The notes under the pieces: model-generated
The model's input: only the letters and a program-made list of their open reading frames with translations
Told to the model about the DNA's origin: nothing
Database searches by the model: none
Program-made: the position numbers and the translations under genes
Assembly (NCBI GenBank): GCA_965215025.1
Contig: CBDCCV010000002.1
Location: forward strand, 372,001-436,000
DNA from: CBDCCV01 sp965215025
Lineage (GTDB): Bacteria > Bacteroidota > Rhodothermia > Rhodothermales > Salinibacteraceae
DNA length: 64,000 bases
Direction: 5' to 3'
In this document: piece after piece, positions 33,088 to 40,773 of the stretch
How positions within the stretch are numbered: position 1 is the stretch's first letter
Layout: every line of letters starts with the position of its first letter

Positions 33088-33957
33088 TCACCGGCTCACC
33101 AGCCCTGCGGGCCGACGTCCGCGGGGCCTCCCGTTGCGGCAGGTAGCGTTGTTGCGGCGGGGGGCGTTTTGGGAGGCGCCCAGCTCGCCGAGTTCGGCCA
33201 TGCGGTAGCCCACACCCCAGACGGTCCGGACGTAGCGCGGCGCGGCGGGATCCGGTTCGATCTTCTTGCGCAGGCGGTTCACGTGCGTGTTCACCGTCGC
33301 GCTGTAGCCTTCGTACTGGTAGCCCCAGACGGCGTCGAGCAGCTCGGCGCGCGAGAACGCGCGGCCGGGCCGCGCCGCCAGCAGCGCGAGCAGGCCGAAC
33401 TCCTTGGGCGTCAGGTGCACCCCCTCCTCCCGGATGGTGACGCGCCGCCGCCCGGCGTCCACGCAGAGGTCGCCGCAGCGAAGCACGCCGGCTTCGTCTT
33501 CGCGGCGCTCCGCCTGGCGCTCCGCACGGATGCGGCGGAGGAGCGCCCGCAGGCAGGCCTGCAACTCGCGTGCGTGCACGGGTTCGGAGAGGCAGACGTC
33601 GGCGCCACGCTCGTAGGCCTGGGCGCGCGCGCGGGCGCCTGCTCGCGCAGGCAAGAGGGCGATGATGGGCAAGCGCGGACGCGCCGCGCGCAGGCGGTAG
33701 CACAGGGCCGCGCCGTCTGCGCTGGCTGCGGCCGCCCCGATCAAGGCGAAGGCGTAGCGCCGGTGCCGGGCGCGGCGCAACCCTTCCAGGCTGCTGGCGG
33801 CCCAGTCCGAGGCGTGGCCTCCGCGCCGCAGGTGCAGGCGCAGCCGCCGGGCGGTGCCGAAGTCGCCCTCGATAACCAGGGCAGGCGCCACGACCGGCGG
33901 ACGCGGAACGGCGCGTGATCTTCCTGGGCGGATGGTGTCGTAAGCCGTGAGTTCCAT
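33088..33957 (-). CDS. OmpR/PhoB-type winged-helix regulator with degenerate receiver domain
   Basis: 289 residues from ATG at 33957. The C-terminal DNA-binding domain is intact: HLTPKEFGLLALLAARPGR, FSRAELLDAVWG, NTHVNRLRKKIEPDP, YVRTVWGVGYRM. The N-terminal receiver-like fold (about 25-140) lacks the phosphorylation site: beta-3 reads FALIGAAAAS where LLDLxLP is expected, the switch Thr is Leu (IIALLPA), and the conserved Lys of KPF is Glu (CLSEPV). It is therefore likely phosphorylation-independent. Its own promoter region carries phased 10-bp repeats. Confidence 0.85.
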   Translation of the reverse strand: MELTAYDTIRPGRSRAVPRPPVVAPALVIEGDFGTARRLRLHLRRGGHASDWAASSLEGLRRARHRRYAFALIGAAAASADGAALCYRLRAARPRLPIIALLPARAGARARAQAYERGADVCLSEPVHARELQACLRALLRRIRAERQAERREDEAGVLRCGDLCVDAGRRRVTIREEGVHLTPKEFGLLALLAARPGRAFSRAELLDAVWGYQYEGYSATVNTHVNRLRKKIEPDPAAPRYVRTVWGVGYRMAELGELGASQNAPRRNNATCRNGRPRGRRPAGLVSR

Positions 33958-34033
33958 AGCGGGTCGGATAAGCCAGGAGAAGCGCAGCGAAGGTTCTTTT
34001 TGAAAATTTTTCCAACCAGCGGTCTCGACGTAC

Positions 34034-34092
34034 AGAGTAGCACGCCACCGGGCCGGCCGCTTCCGGCGTCTTGCCTTGCCCTTCTGCATCTT
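34034..34092 (-). promoter_or_regulatory. Promoter with phased CTT/AAG repeats, upstream of the winged-helix regulator
   Basis: On the minus strand a -10-like TACTCT (34034-34039) is preceded, after 20 nt, by AAG triplets. On the plus strand these are CTT at 34060, 34070, 34081 and 34090, a near-perfect 10-bp period, with an extra CTT at 34075. The stretch GGAAGCGGCCGGCC next to the -10 is shared with the promoter at 35597. Confidence 0.5.
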
Positions 34093-34152
34093 GCGCTGCG
34101 GGGCGCGCAAAGCGCCGGACGCTGTGCCTGACGCTTGCGCTTGACGAACGCG

Positions 34153-34185
34153 AAAGAGGCCACCCCGGCGGGGGATGGCCTCTTC
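34153..34185 (-). terminator. Terminator of the DUF7482-like lipoprotein gene
   Basis: Arms AAGAGGCCATCCCC and GGGGTGGCCTCTT, with one mismatch pair, surround a short GC loop on the minus strand. They are followed by TTCGC, a weak T-tract. The stop of the lipoprotein gene is about 55 nt upstream. Confidence 0.6.
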
Positions 34186-34239
34186 GCTCGCATGAAAGGC
34201 GCGGCCGGCGTCTGCACGAGGCGGGGGCCACGGCGGCGG

Positions 34240-35514
34240 TCAGTGCCGGCCAGCCTCGAAGGGCTGCGCGATCACCGGGCAGTTGATAATAACGCCCGAG
34301 GCGCGCAGGCCCGCCACGAATGCGTTCCCCGGCCCCGGAGGGCTGCCTTCGAAGCTCGTCACCAGGCCCGCCTCAACGAGGTCTTCGAGGTCCGCGAAGC
34401 CCGTGATCCGGCGGCGCTCCCCGGCGGCAATGGCCGCGTCCGTCCACGCCGAGAGGTGTGCGTCCCACATCGGGCTGTAGTTGTTCGAGAACTTCCGGTC
34501 GTTGTCCGGGTCGAGGGGGAAGACGTTGATGGGGTCGCGGTCGTCGTCCACGATGGTGGAGTTCAGGCCCTGGCGCTCGGGGTTGTCCGCGCCCGTCTCG
34601 CCGTTGGTGTTCGGCGAGAAGCCCAGGAGGGCGGAGCGCTCGTCGAGCGTGCTCTCGCCGAACGCCGGGAGGTGGGCCAGGCGCGGGGCGTAGACGCCGA
34701 GTTCGATGGTGGCGGCCACGGGGTCGGACGAGTCCGTCACGAGGTGGTAGTAGAACTGGTCGCCGCCCTGGAACCCGTCCAGGAGCTGGAGCGTGACGGT
34801 CTGCCCCTCGGGGTCAATACTGATGACGCGGTCGTGCAGGCCGGTCGCGTTGGCGACGACCTGGGCGTTGAGCACCGAGCCGCTCGGCAAGACCACGAGC
34901 GAGGACCACTCGGCGTCGGCGACGGCGCCGGGCTGAGCGACGGCGGGCGGGAAGGCGAAGGGGCCGTCGCCGGCCTCCAAGACGCGCTCAGGGCTGAAGT
35001 CCACGGCGCCCCTGAACTTCAGGTGCCGCCCCTGGAACGTGACTTCTTGGTCGCCGCCCGAGCCGCGCCCATAGATCAGCTTCGGCGCGTAGTTGACGCC
35101 GAGGATCTGGGCGACGTCGTAGCTGGCCGCTTCGGTGATGACGTAGTAGTAGGCGTCACCGTCCGGCCCGATGCCCACGTGCATCGGCAGCGTGGCGTTG
35201 GCCTGGTCCGGGTCGGTAAGGTCGGCCACGGCGAGCGTGCTCTTCATAAACACGTTCTGTTCCGAGGTGAATCGGTTGCTCGTGAAGAAGTCTTCGCTCA
35301 GGCCCGTCCCCTCGGCAAGCTCACTCAGGAGAAGCTGGGCCTCTTCGAGGGCGGCGGCCTGGTTCAGCTCCGGATCGATGGCCGGGTCGTCTTCGGCGGT
35401 GGGTGGGTCGTCGCCGCCGTCGCCGTCGGGCGGGAAGTTGATGAGGTCACAGGCGGACAGCCCCGCCGCCAAGCAGAGCGACAGGAGCAGGAGGCTGAGT
35501 TTGGAAAGGGTCAT
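34240..35514 (-). CDS. Lipoprotein, DUF7482-like
   Basis: 424 residues from ATG at 35514. The signal peptide ends AAGLSACDL, a lipobox variant. An acidic linker follows (DGDGGDDPPTAEDDPAID), then a large domain containing PMHVGIGPDGDAYYYVITEA, FSPNTNGETGADNPERQGLN and NNYSPMWDAHLSAWTDAAIA. The NYSPMWDxHxxxW motif is the recognisable feature; function unknown. Preceded by a promoter with eight phased CTT/AAG triplets and followed by a terminator. Confidence 0.72.
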   Translation of the reverse strand: MTLSKLSLLLLSLCLAAGLSACDLINFPPDGDGGDDPPTAEDDPAIDPELNQAAALEEAQLLLSELAEGTGLSEDFFTSNRFTSEQNVFMKSTLAVADLTDPDQANATLPMHVGIGPDGDAYYYVITEAASYDVAQILGVNYAPKLIYGRGSGGDQEVTFQGRHLKFRGAVDFSPERVLEAGDGPFAFPPAVAQPGAVADAEWSSLVVLPSGSVLNAQVVANATGLHDRVISIDPEGQTVTLQLLDGFQGGDQFYYHLVTDSSDPVAATIELGVYAPRLAHLPAFGESTLDERSALLGFSPNTNGETGADNPERQGLNSTIVDDDRDPINVFPLDPDNDRKFSNNYSPMWDAHLSAWTDAAIAAGERRRITGFADLEDLVEAGLVTSFEGSPPGPGNAFVAGLRASGVIINCPVIAQPFEAGRH

Positions 35515-35977
35515 GGGGGCACCTCGCAGGTAGCAGTTGGTAGGGTCGTTGTCGATGGGCCGGCGGGCGGATGGCTCTTGCGCCGCCGTGAGGTGCAGTG
35601 TAGCGCCGTGCGAGGCCGGCCGCTTCCGCCTTCTTGTGCTCCCTTGCGCCATGCTGCGCCGGCCCCTTGCGCGTTCTTGCGGATCGTTCTTGCCGCTTGC
35701 GCCTGGCTCCTCGTTTTGCCGTTGGCGAGGGAGGCGCGCCGAGCCGGACGTGCGAAGCCGAGAAGAAGCGACAAGAAAGAAGAGGCGCGGCAACAGGTGG
35801 GACTATACCTTAGCCCTCGGAAGGCGTAGCCTGAACGCGAGGCCGCTCGGTGTTGCGCCGATGGGCTGTCCCGCCGCGCCGATGCGAGCAGCCGCACGCC
35901 GAAACGTTCTGTGCCAGCGTCTTAGGGCAAACCCCGTACGGGACGATGCCCAGCCAGCTCTCAGCGTTCTGACCTCC
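35515..35977. other. Intergenic region dominated by phased repeats
   Basis: About 460 nt. The first 200 nt hold the promoter and repeat array of the minus-strand lipoprotein. From about 35700 to the ATG at 35978 I see no gene or hairpin. Confidence 0.5.
35597..35698 (-). promoter_or_regulatory. Promoter with extended phased CTT/AAG repeats, upstream of the lipoprotein
   Basis: -10-like TACACT on the minus strand (35597-35602), then 20 nt, then plus-strand CTT at 35623, 35633, 35643, (CTG 35654), 35666, 35676, 35689 and 35696. The spacing is 10, 10, 11, 12, 10, 13 and 7. Position relative to the -10 is identical to the promoter at 34034. Such head-to-tail 10-11-bp repeats are typical of PhoB/OmpR-type sites. 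Confidence 0.55.
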
Positions 35978-36648
35978 ATGAAAACGCCCCAAGAACTCGC
36001 CGGCCGACCCCCCGCCGCTATGCAAGACGCGCCCTCGGCCGATGACGAAGGTGGGCTGCGGGCCGTCGTCGTCTACGGCTCGGTGCGGCAGACGCGCGAG
36101 GGGCTGCGCGCGGCTCGGTCGTGCGTCAGCTCCAGGCGCGCGGGCACGAGGCCACGCTTGTGGACCCCGTCGAGAAGGACCTCCCGCTGCTTGACCGCAC
36201 CTTCGGCGAGTTCGCCGAGGGCGGCGCCGAGAACGGCCCGCCTGCGCCCGAGGCACTCAAAGAGCTGGCCACGCTTTACCGCTCAGCCGACGCCTTCGTC
36301 TTCGTCACGGGCGAGTACAACCACGGCATCCCGCCCGCCCTGAAGAACCTCATCGACCACTTCCTCCGCGAGTACTTCTGGCGCCCGGCCGGCATCGTCA
36401 GCTACTCGTCGGGGAGCTTCGGGCGCGCGCGCGCGGCCGTGCACCTGCGCGCGGTCTTGGGCGAGGTGGGCCTTGTCACGGTCCCCTCGATGCTGCCCGT
36501 CCCGCGTGTGGCCGAGGCCTTCGACGCCGAAGGGTACCCGCAGGACCGCGATGCTTGGGAGCGGCGCGCGGGCCGCTTCCTGGGCGAGTTGTGCTGGTAC
36601 GCGCGCGCGTTGAAGGCCGCCCGTGCCCAGGGCGTGCCGTACATGTGA
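35978..36648 (+). pseudogene. NADPH-dependent FMN reductase, frameshifted
   Basis: From ATG at 35978 the first frame reads LRAVVVYGSVRQTREGLRAA, the expected flavodoxin-like start. At about 36112-36119 homology jumps to another frame, continuing VVRQLQARGHEATLVDPVEK, FVFVTGEYNHGIPPALKNLI and RPAGIVSYSSGSFGRARAAV to the stop at 36648. One missing base at the GCGGCTCGGTCG stretch explains it. Apart from this the gene is full length (about 223 codons) and conserved. It is either a recent pseudogene or a sequencing/assembly error. Confidence 0.75.
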
Positions 36649-36664
36649 GGGGCGGATGCGCGCT

Positions 36665-37612
36665 TCAGCGCGCGGCGGTGCGGCGGTACTGCGTGGGCGT
36701 GAGGCCGTGGTGGCGCTTGAAGGCGGTGGCGAACGCCCCGGCGCCCGCGTAGCCCACGTCGAAGGCGACCTGCACGACGAGCCGTTCCGGCTCCGCTTTC
36801 AGTAGCCGCGCGGCCTCCTCCATCCGCAGGCGCGTGACGTACTGGAACGGCGTCTCGCCCGTGGCGCGGCCGAACTCGCGGCAGAAGTGGTACGCGGAGT
36901 AACCCGCCTCGGCGGCAAGGTCTTCCAGTGCGATTTCGCCGCCGAAGTGCGTGCGCACATAGTCCTCCACACGGCGCAGGCGCACCTTCGGCAGGCCGCC
37001 CCGGCAGGCCTTCAGCTTCGGATCACCAGCCGTGTGCTTGGCTACGAGGTGCACGGCCACCGCTTGCATGAGCTGCTCGGCGTAGAGCCGCCCGCCAGGG
37101 GCACCGGCTTCGAGTTCGACGCCGAGTGCGCAGATGAGACCTTCCAGAAGCGGGTCGTCGTGGGCGAACCGCTCGCGGAACTCCAGCGCGGCGTAGTCGA
37201 GGTCGAGCGCGCGCGCGGCCTCGGCCACCGCAGCGCGTGTGAGCATCACGCCAGTGAAGCTGAAGCCGTTCGACCACGAGGTCAGGGTCGGCCCCGAAAC
37301 AGACTCCGGAGGCACTACGAGCGCCTGTCCAGGATTCACCACGCCGTCGAACAGCGTGCCCTCCCCAGGTATGGTCTCGCTCGTGAAGCAGCGGCTTTGG
37401 TAGAGGATGAGTTGATGGGTGTCGCCGAGGCCGCCCGTGTCAACGGGGTCGGGCTGGGCGGGGAGGTCGCGCGCGACGTGGACGTGGCCGGCGAGCCACG
37501 GCTCGGGGGCGTCGCGGCGGCTCGCGGCCACGAGGCCGTCGGCGAACGCTTCCTCCCATCGCTCTATGGCCTGCTGAGAAGCGCTGCTCTTCTGCTGCAT
37601 GGCGTCGTGCAT
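36665..37612 (-). CDS. AraC family transcriptional regulator (paralogue 1)
   Basis: 315 residues. A variable N-terminal cupin-like sensing part (WLAGHVHVARDLPAQPDPVD, SWSNGFSFTGVMLTRAAVAE) is followed by a C-terminal double helix-turn-helix: VEDYVRTHFGGEIALEDLAA, SAYHFCREFGRATGETPFQY, AARLLKAEP, VGYAGAGAFATAFKRHHGLT. ATG at 37612, with MQQ five residues later as an alternative. Same architecture as the neighbour at 37617, 4 nt away, so the two arose by tandem duplication. The stop lies 16 nt from the convergent reductase. Confidence 0.9.
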   Translation of the reverse strand: MHDAMQQKSSASQQAIERWEEAFADGLVAASRRDAPEPWLAGHVHVARDLPAQPDPVDTGGLGDTHQLILYQSRCFTSETIPGEGTLFDGVVNPGQALVVPPESVSGPTLTSWSNGFSFTGVMLTRAAVAEAARALDLDYAALEFRERFAHDDPLLEGLICALGVELEAGAPGGRLYAEQLMQAVAVHLVAKHTAGDPKLKACRGGLPKVRLRRVEDYVRTHFGGEIALEDLAAEAGYSAYHFCREFGRATGETPFQYVTRLRMEEAARLLKAEPERLVVQVAFDVGYAGAGAFATAFKRHHGLTPTQYRRTAAR

Positions 37613-37616
37613 GGTA

Positions 37617-38556
37617 TCAGTCCTCCGTCATCGTTCGGTAGGCGCTCGGCGTGAGGCCGTGATGGCGCTTGAAGGCCGTCGAGAACGCTCCGGCGCTCGA
37701 GTAGCCGACGTCGAGCGCCACGGCCAGCGCCGTCTGCTCTGTCGTCCGGAGCAGCCGCGCGGCTTTTTCCATGCGCAGCCGCGTCAGGAAGCGCGCGGGC
37801 GTCTCGCCCGTCGTGCGCCCGAACTCGCGGCAGAAGTGGTACTGCGAGAGGCCGGCCTGCTTGGCCAGGTCCGCCAGCGCCACGTCGGCATCGAGGTGGG
37901 TGCGGGCGTAGTCCTCCACCGCGCGGATCTGCCGCTTGGTGAGGCCGCCCGTAAACCGTTTGGGCCGCCCTTCCTGCACGGAGTGGTAGCGTAGCAGGTG
38001 CGCGGCGGCGGCCTGCATGAGCGCCTCGGCGTAGACGCGCCCGCCGAGGCCGCCCGCCTCGGCCTCTTCGCCGAGGCTGAGCACGAGCCGGTTCAAGAGC
38101 GGGTCGTCCTGTGGCGGGACGCGGTCGCACCACTCGACGGCGGCGTAGTCGAGGCCGGCGGCTTCGCAGGCGGCGGCCATCTGGCCCGGCGTGAGGAGGA
38201 CGCTTACGATACCGAACCCCTCCTCGCCCATGCCTCGAAACGACGTGCGCACGTCGGCAAGGCCAAGGTCAAACGAAGCCACTTGCACGTCGCCGGGGCG
38301 GTAGGACCTGGTCGCTGAGCAGCGATCCCCCAGCTACCCTTTCAGTGGCGTGAAAAAGAGAGAGCGGGACGATGAGTTGGTGGAAGGGCAGGCCGCCGGT
38401 GGGCACGGGGTCGAGCTGGTCCGGCAGACCGCGCACGACGTGCACGTGGCCGGCGACCCACGGCTCTGGCGCGCGGGCGACGAGACCTCTGGCGAACGTC
38501 TCTTCCCACTGCTCCACGCCGCCACGCGGGGGAGCCGAAGCGGTAGGCTCTTTCAT
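37617..38556 (-). pseudogene. AraC family regulator (paralogue 2), frameshifted
   Basis: The first part (38556 to about 38290) reads VEQWEETFARGLVARAPEPW, VAGHVHVVRGLPDQLDPVPT and LLSDQVLPP, parallel to paralogue 1. Homology then moves to another frame as GDVQVASFDLGLADVRTSFR and continues through an intact double HTH (SQYHFCREFGRTTGETPARF, SSAGAFSTAFKRHHGLT) to 37617. Removing one C from the CCCC run near 38295 restores a single gene of about 312 codons. Either a recent inactivation or a homopolymer error. Confidence 0.75.
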
Positions 38557-38625
38557 GGCAGGACCTCCAGGTTGCAAGCGCTCCGGCGACGAGGCGGCGG
38601 AGCGTACACCAAGAAATTACTTCAC

Positions 38626-38654
38626 AAAATACAAATGTTCAGCAGGCGGTACAA
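38626..38654 (-). promoter_or_regulatory. Candidate promoter of the AraC pair
   Basis: Minus-strand TTGTAC (38649-38654) and TATTTT (38626-38631) with a 17-nt spacer, in an AT-rich patch about 70 nt upstream of the ATG at 38556. Confidence 0.45.
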
Positions 38655-38684
38655 TCGCGCGCCCATTTCTTAACCTACGCTCAG

Positions 38685-38702
38685 GCGCAAGCGGCCTTGC
38701 GC
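38685..38702. promoter_or_regulatory. Perfect palindrome GCGCAAG-CGGC-CTTGCGC
   Basis: Seven-bp perfect arms around a 4-nt centre, 2 nt beyond the SDR stop codon and about 30 nt upstream of the AraC promoter. The half-site GCAAG is the same pentamer as in the phased repeats elsewhere in the region. There is no T-tract, so an operator is as likely as a terminator. Confidence 0.4.
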
Positions 38703-38704
38703 GT

Positions 38705-39613
38705 TCACGTGCCCATCCACATGCGGAGCTGCGCGCGGTCCAAGAGGCGGATCGTCTCGCCGCTCACGACGGCGCCGGCGTCGGAGGCCAGGAGCGCCAC
38801 GAAGGCGCCTACGTCGAAGGGCGTGAGCCAGGCGTCGGCCGGGCGGGCGGGGAAGACGGACGGCTGCCTCTTGAGCGCGTCGTCCTCCGGGGTGCTGCCG
38901 GCGCGTTCGTTAGAGAAAGCCTCGCGGACGGTGAGGGTGGTGGCCTGGGGCGGCGGCGCGCCTTCTCCGTCCGGCAGTGCCGGGCCGGGCCGTGCGCGGT
39001 GCGCAGGCAGAGGAGCGACCGGCCCGAGCACGACGGCGTTGAGGCGCACAACGCGGCCGGCGTACTCCTCGGCCAGCGCCCGGTGCATCATCAAGGCGCC
39101 GGCCATCGTCACCGAGCGCGTGCCGGATTGCGGATCGGGGCGGAGGCCGGCGTAGCAGGCCGTGAGCGTGTAGCTGGCGCCGCGGCGGTCGGCCAGCGCC
39201 GGGAGGAATGTGCGCGCCACGACGAAGCGCGCGGTAAGGCCGGCTGCCATAGCGCGGCGCCAGGCGGCGGGCGTCACGCGGCTGAGCGCCTGCGCTTTTG
39301 AGCACGGGCCGAGGGCGTCCGCCACGGCGTCGAGCGTGCCGAAGCGCTCGTGGGCGAAGCGCAGGACGTGCGCCGCCCCCGCCGGCTCGCCGATGGGCGC
39401 CACCAGCGCCGCCAACCGATCCGTCCGCCCGCGCAGCCCGTCGTGCAGGTCCCGCAGGCGGCGGGCCGACCGTGAGGAGACCACGACGGAGGCCCCCGCG
39501 TGCAGGAATGCCGCCGCGATGCCACGGCCGACGCGGCCCGTAGCTCCAGCCACGAGCGCGACGCGCCCGGTCAGGTCGGTAGGCTCGCCGATCAGCGGAT
39601 GCAGCAGGCTCAT
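38705..39613 (-). CDS. Short-chain dehydrogenase-like protein lacking YxxxK
   Basis: 302 residues from ATG at 39613. Cofactor motif GATGRVGRGIA is intact, followed by VVVSSRSARRLRDL and RLNAVVLGPV. Where classical SDRs have Tyr-x-x-x-Lys, this one reads SVTMAGALMM, so both Tyr and Lys are absent although the flanking helix (ALAEEYAGRVVRLN) aligns. The upstream Ser region is ASYTLTACYAG. It may bind NAD(P) without ordinary dehydrogenase activity. A promoter with phased repeats lies upstream. Confidence 0.78.
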   Translation of the reverse strand: MSLLHPLIGEPTDLTGRVALVAGATGRVGRGIAAAFLHAGASVVVSSRSARRLRDLHDGLRGRTDRLAALVAPIGEPAGAAHVLRFAHERFGTLDAVADALGPCSKAQALSRVTPAAWRRAMAAGLTARFVVARTFLPALADRRGASYTLTACYAGLRPDPQSGTRSVTMAGALMMHRALAEEYAGRVVRLNAVVLGPVAPLPAHRARPGPALPDGEGAPPPQATTLTVREAFSNERAGSTPEDDALKRQPSVFPARPADAWLTPFDVGAFVALLASDAGAVVSGETIRLLDRAQLRMWMGT

Positions 39614-39723
39614 CAGGCAGCGGGGGCTACGCTCCCGCAGGCGCGCACGCCGCGACGGCACGCCCACGAGCCGATGTGGAAAGAAGAACCGGCGCGCCGA
39701 AAGAGAGACGGCGCGTTCTCAGC

Positions 39724-39782
39724 AGCCTACCGGCCTCGTGCTTCGGCGGCTTTCGCTCCCTTGCGGCGGCTTTCGGCATCTT
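39724..39782 (-). promoter_or_regulatory. Promoter with phased CTT/AAG repeats, upstream of the SDR-like gene
   Basis: Minus-strand -10-like TAGGCT (39724-39729), then 20 nt, then plus-strand CTT at 39750, 39760, 39770 and 39780, exactly 10 bp apart; an additional CTT lies at 39741. The units alternate GCAAG and GAAAG. Confidence 0.55.
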
Positions 39783-39806
39783 GCGCACGCCCGAGCAACG
39801 CGCACG

Positions 39807-40604
39807 TCACGCGCGCCGGTACGCCCCCGGCGTGACGCCGACCTCGCGCTTGAACAGCGTCGTGAAGTGCCCCAGGCTCTCGTAGCCCACGGCCAGGCAC
39901 ACCTGCATCACGGGCCAGTCCGTCGAGCGCAAAAGGCGCTTGGCCTCTTCGAGCCGCTCCCGCATGACGTACTGGTAGGGCGGCAGCCCCATCGAGGTCT
40001 TGAAGAGGTGGCAGAAGTGGTACGTCGAGAGGCCGGCCACGGCGGCCAAGTCGTCGAGCGTGAGGTGCTCGTTGAAGTGCCGGGCCACGTAGTCGGTGAC
40101 GCGGCAGAGCGTGCTGGCGGGCAGGCCGCCGCCTGGGGGCGACTCGGCCTCGGCCAGCGTCCGAAGGTCGATGGCGGCGTGGGCCTCGGCGTAGTTTGCC
40201 AGGGCGGTCTCGGTGGCGGCGTAGACCTCGTCGGCGGTGAAGGGCTTGACGAGGTAGCCGTTGGGGCGTGTGGCCTTAGCGCGCGCGACGGTGGCGCGGT
40301 CGGCGTGCGAGGTGATGAAGAGGAAGGGCAGGGCGTACTCCTCGCGGATGAGGCGGGCGAGCTGCACGCCGTCGCGCTCCCCTTCGATCACAATGTCGAT
40401 AAGGGCGACGTCCGGCGCGTGCTCTTCGATGAGGGCGAGCGCTTCGTCGGCGGAGATGGCGACTTCGGGGACGCGGTAGCCCATGCGCTGGAGGATGCGC
40501 TGGAGGTCGCGCGCGATCACGATCTCGTCTTCGACCACGAGCACGGTGCGGCGGCCGGTCTTGCCGGAGGTCCTGTCGGGGGCGTGCGTCATCGTAGCTT
40601 CCAT
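39807..40604 (-). CDS. Response regulator with AraC-type output domain
   Basis: 265 residues. Complete receiver: VLVVEDEIVIARDL (acidic pocket), phospho-acceptor D70 in VALIDIVIEGE, FLFITSHAD (switch Thr/Ser) and GYLVKPFTADE (Lys). A linker of about 30 residues leads to an AraC double HTH: VARHFNEHLTLDDLAAVAGL, STYHFCHLFKTSMGLPPYQY, VGYESLGHFTTLFKREVG. The neighbouring histidine kinase on the same strand, 170 nt upstream, is the natural partner. The promoter region carries phased repeats. Confidence 0.92.
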   Translation of the reverse strand: MEATMTHAPDRTSGKTGRRTVLVVEDEIVIARDLQRILQRMGYRVPEVAISADEALALIEEHAPDVALIDIVIEGERDGVQLARLIREEYALPFLFITSHADRATVARAKATRPNGYLVKPFTADEVYAATETALANYAEAHAAIDLRTLAEAESPPGGGLPASTLCRVTDYVARHFNEHLTLDDLAAVAGLSTYHFCHLFKTSMGLPPYQYVMRERLEEAKRLLRSTDWPVMQVCLAVGYESLGHFTTLFKREVGVTPGAYRRA

Positions 40605-40655
40605 AGCAGTCCAGGCGTTGTGGGGATGGGCGCTTGGGGGGACGCGCCTGAAGCT

Positions 40656-40723
40656 AATGTGAGGCGGCTGGCGGGGCGCCGCTTCGCCGGCGTTGCGGCC
40701 TTTCCGCGATCTTGCGGCCTCTT
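40656..40723 (-). promoter_or_regulatory. Promoter with phased CTT/AAG repeats, upstream of the receiver-AraC gene
   Basis: Plus-strand CTT at 40682, (GTT 40692), 40700, 40711 and 40721, spacing about 10 bp. Twenty nt before the first lies minus-strand CACATT (40656-40661), at the same distance as the -10-like hexamers of the three sister promoters, though a weaker match. Confidence 0.45.
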
Positions 40724-40773
40724 TGCGAATGTGCGCTCCGGCGCGGATGTGTCTCGCTGCGGAGGACGAAGGG

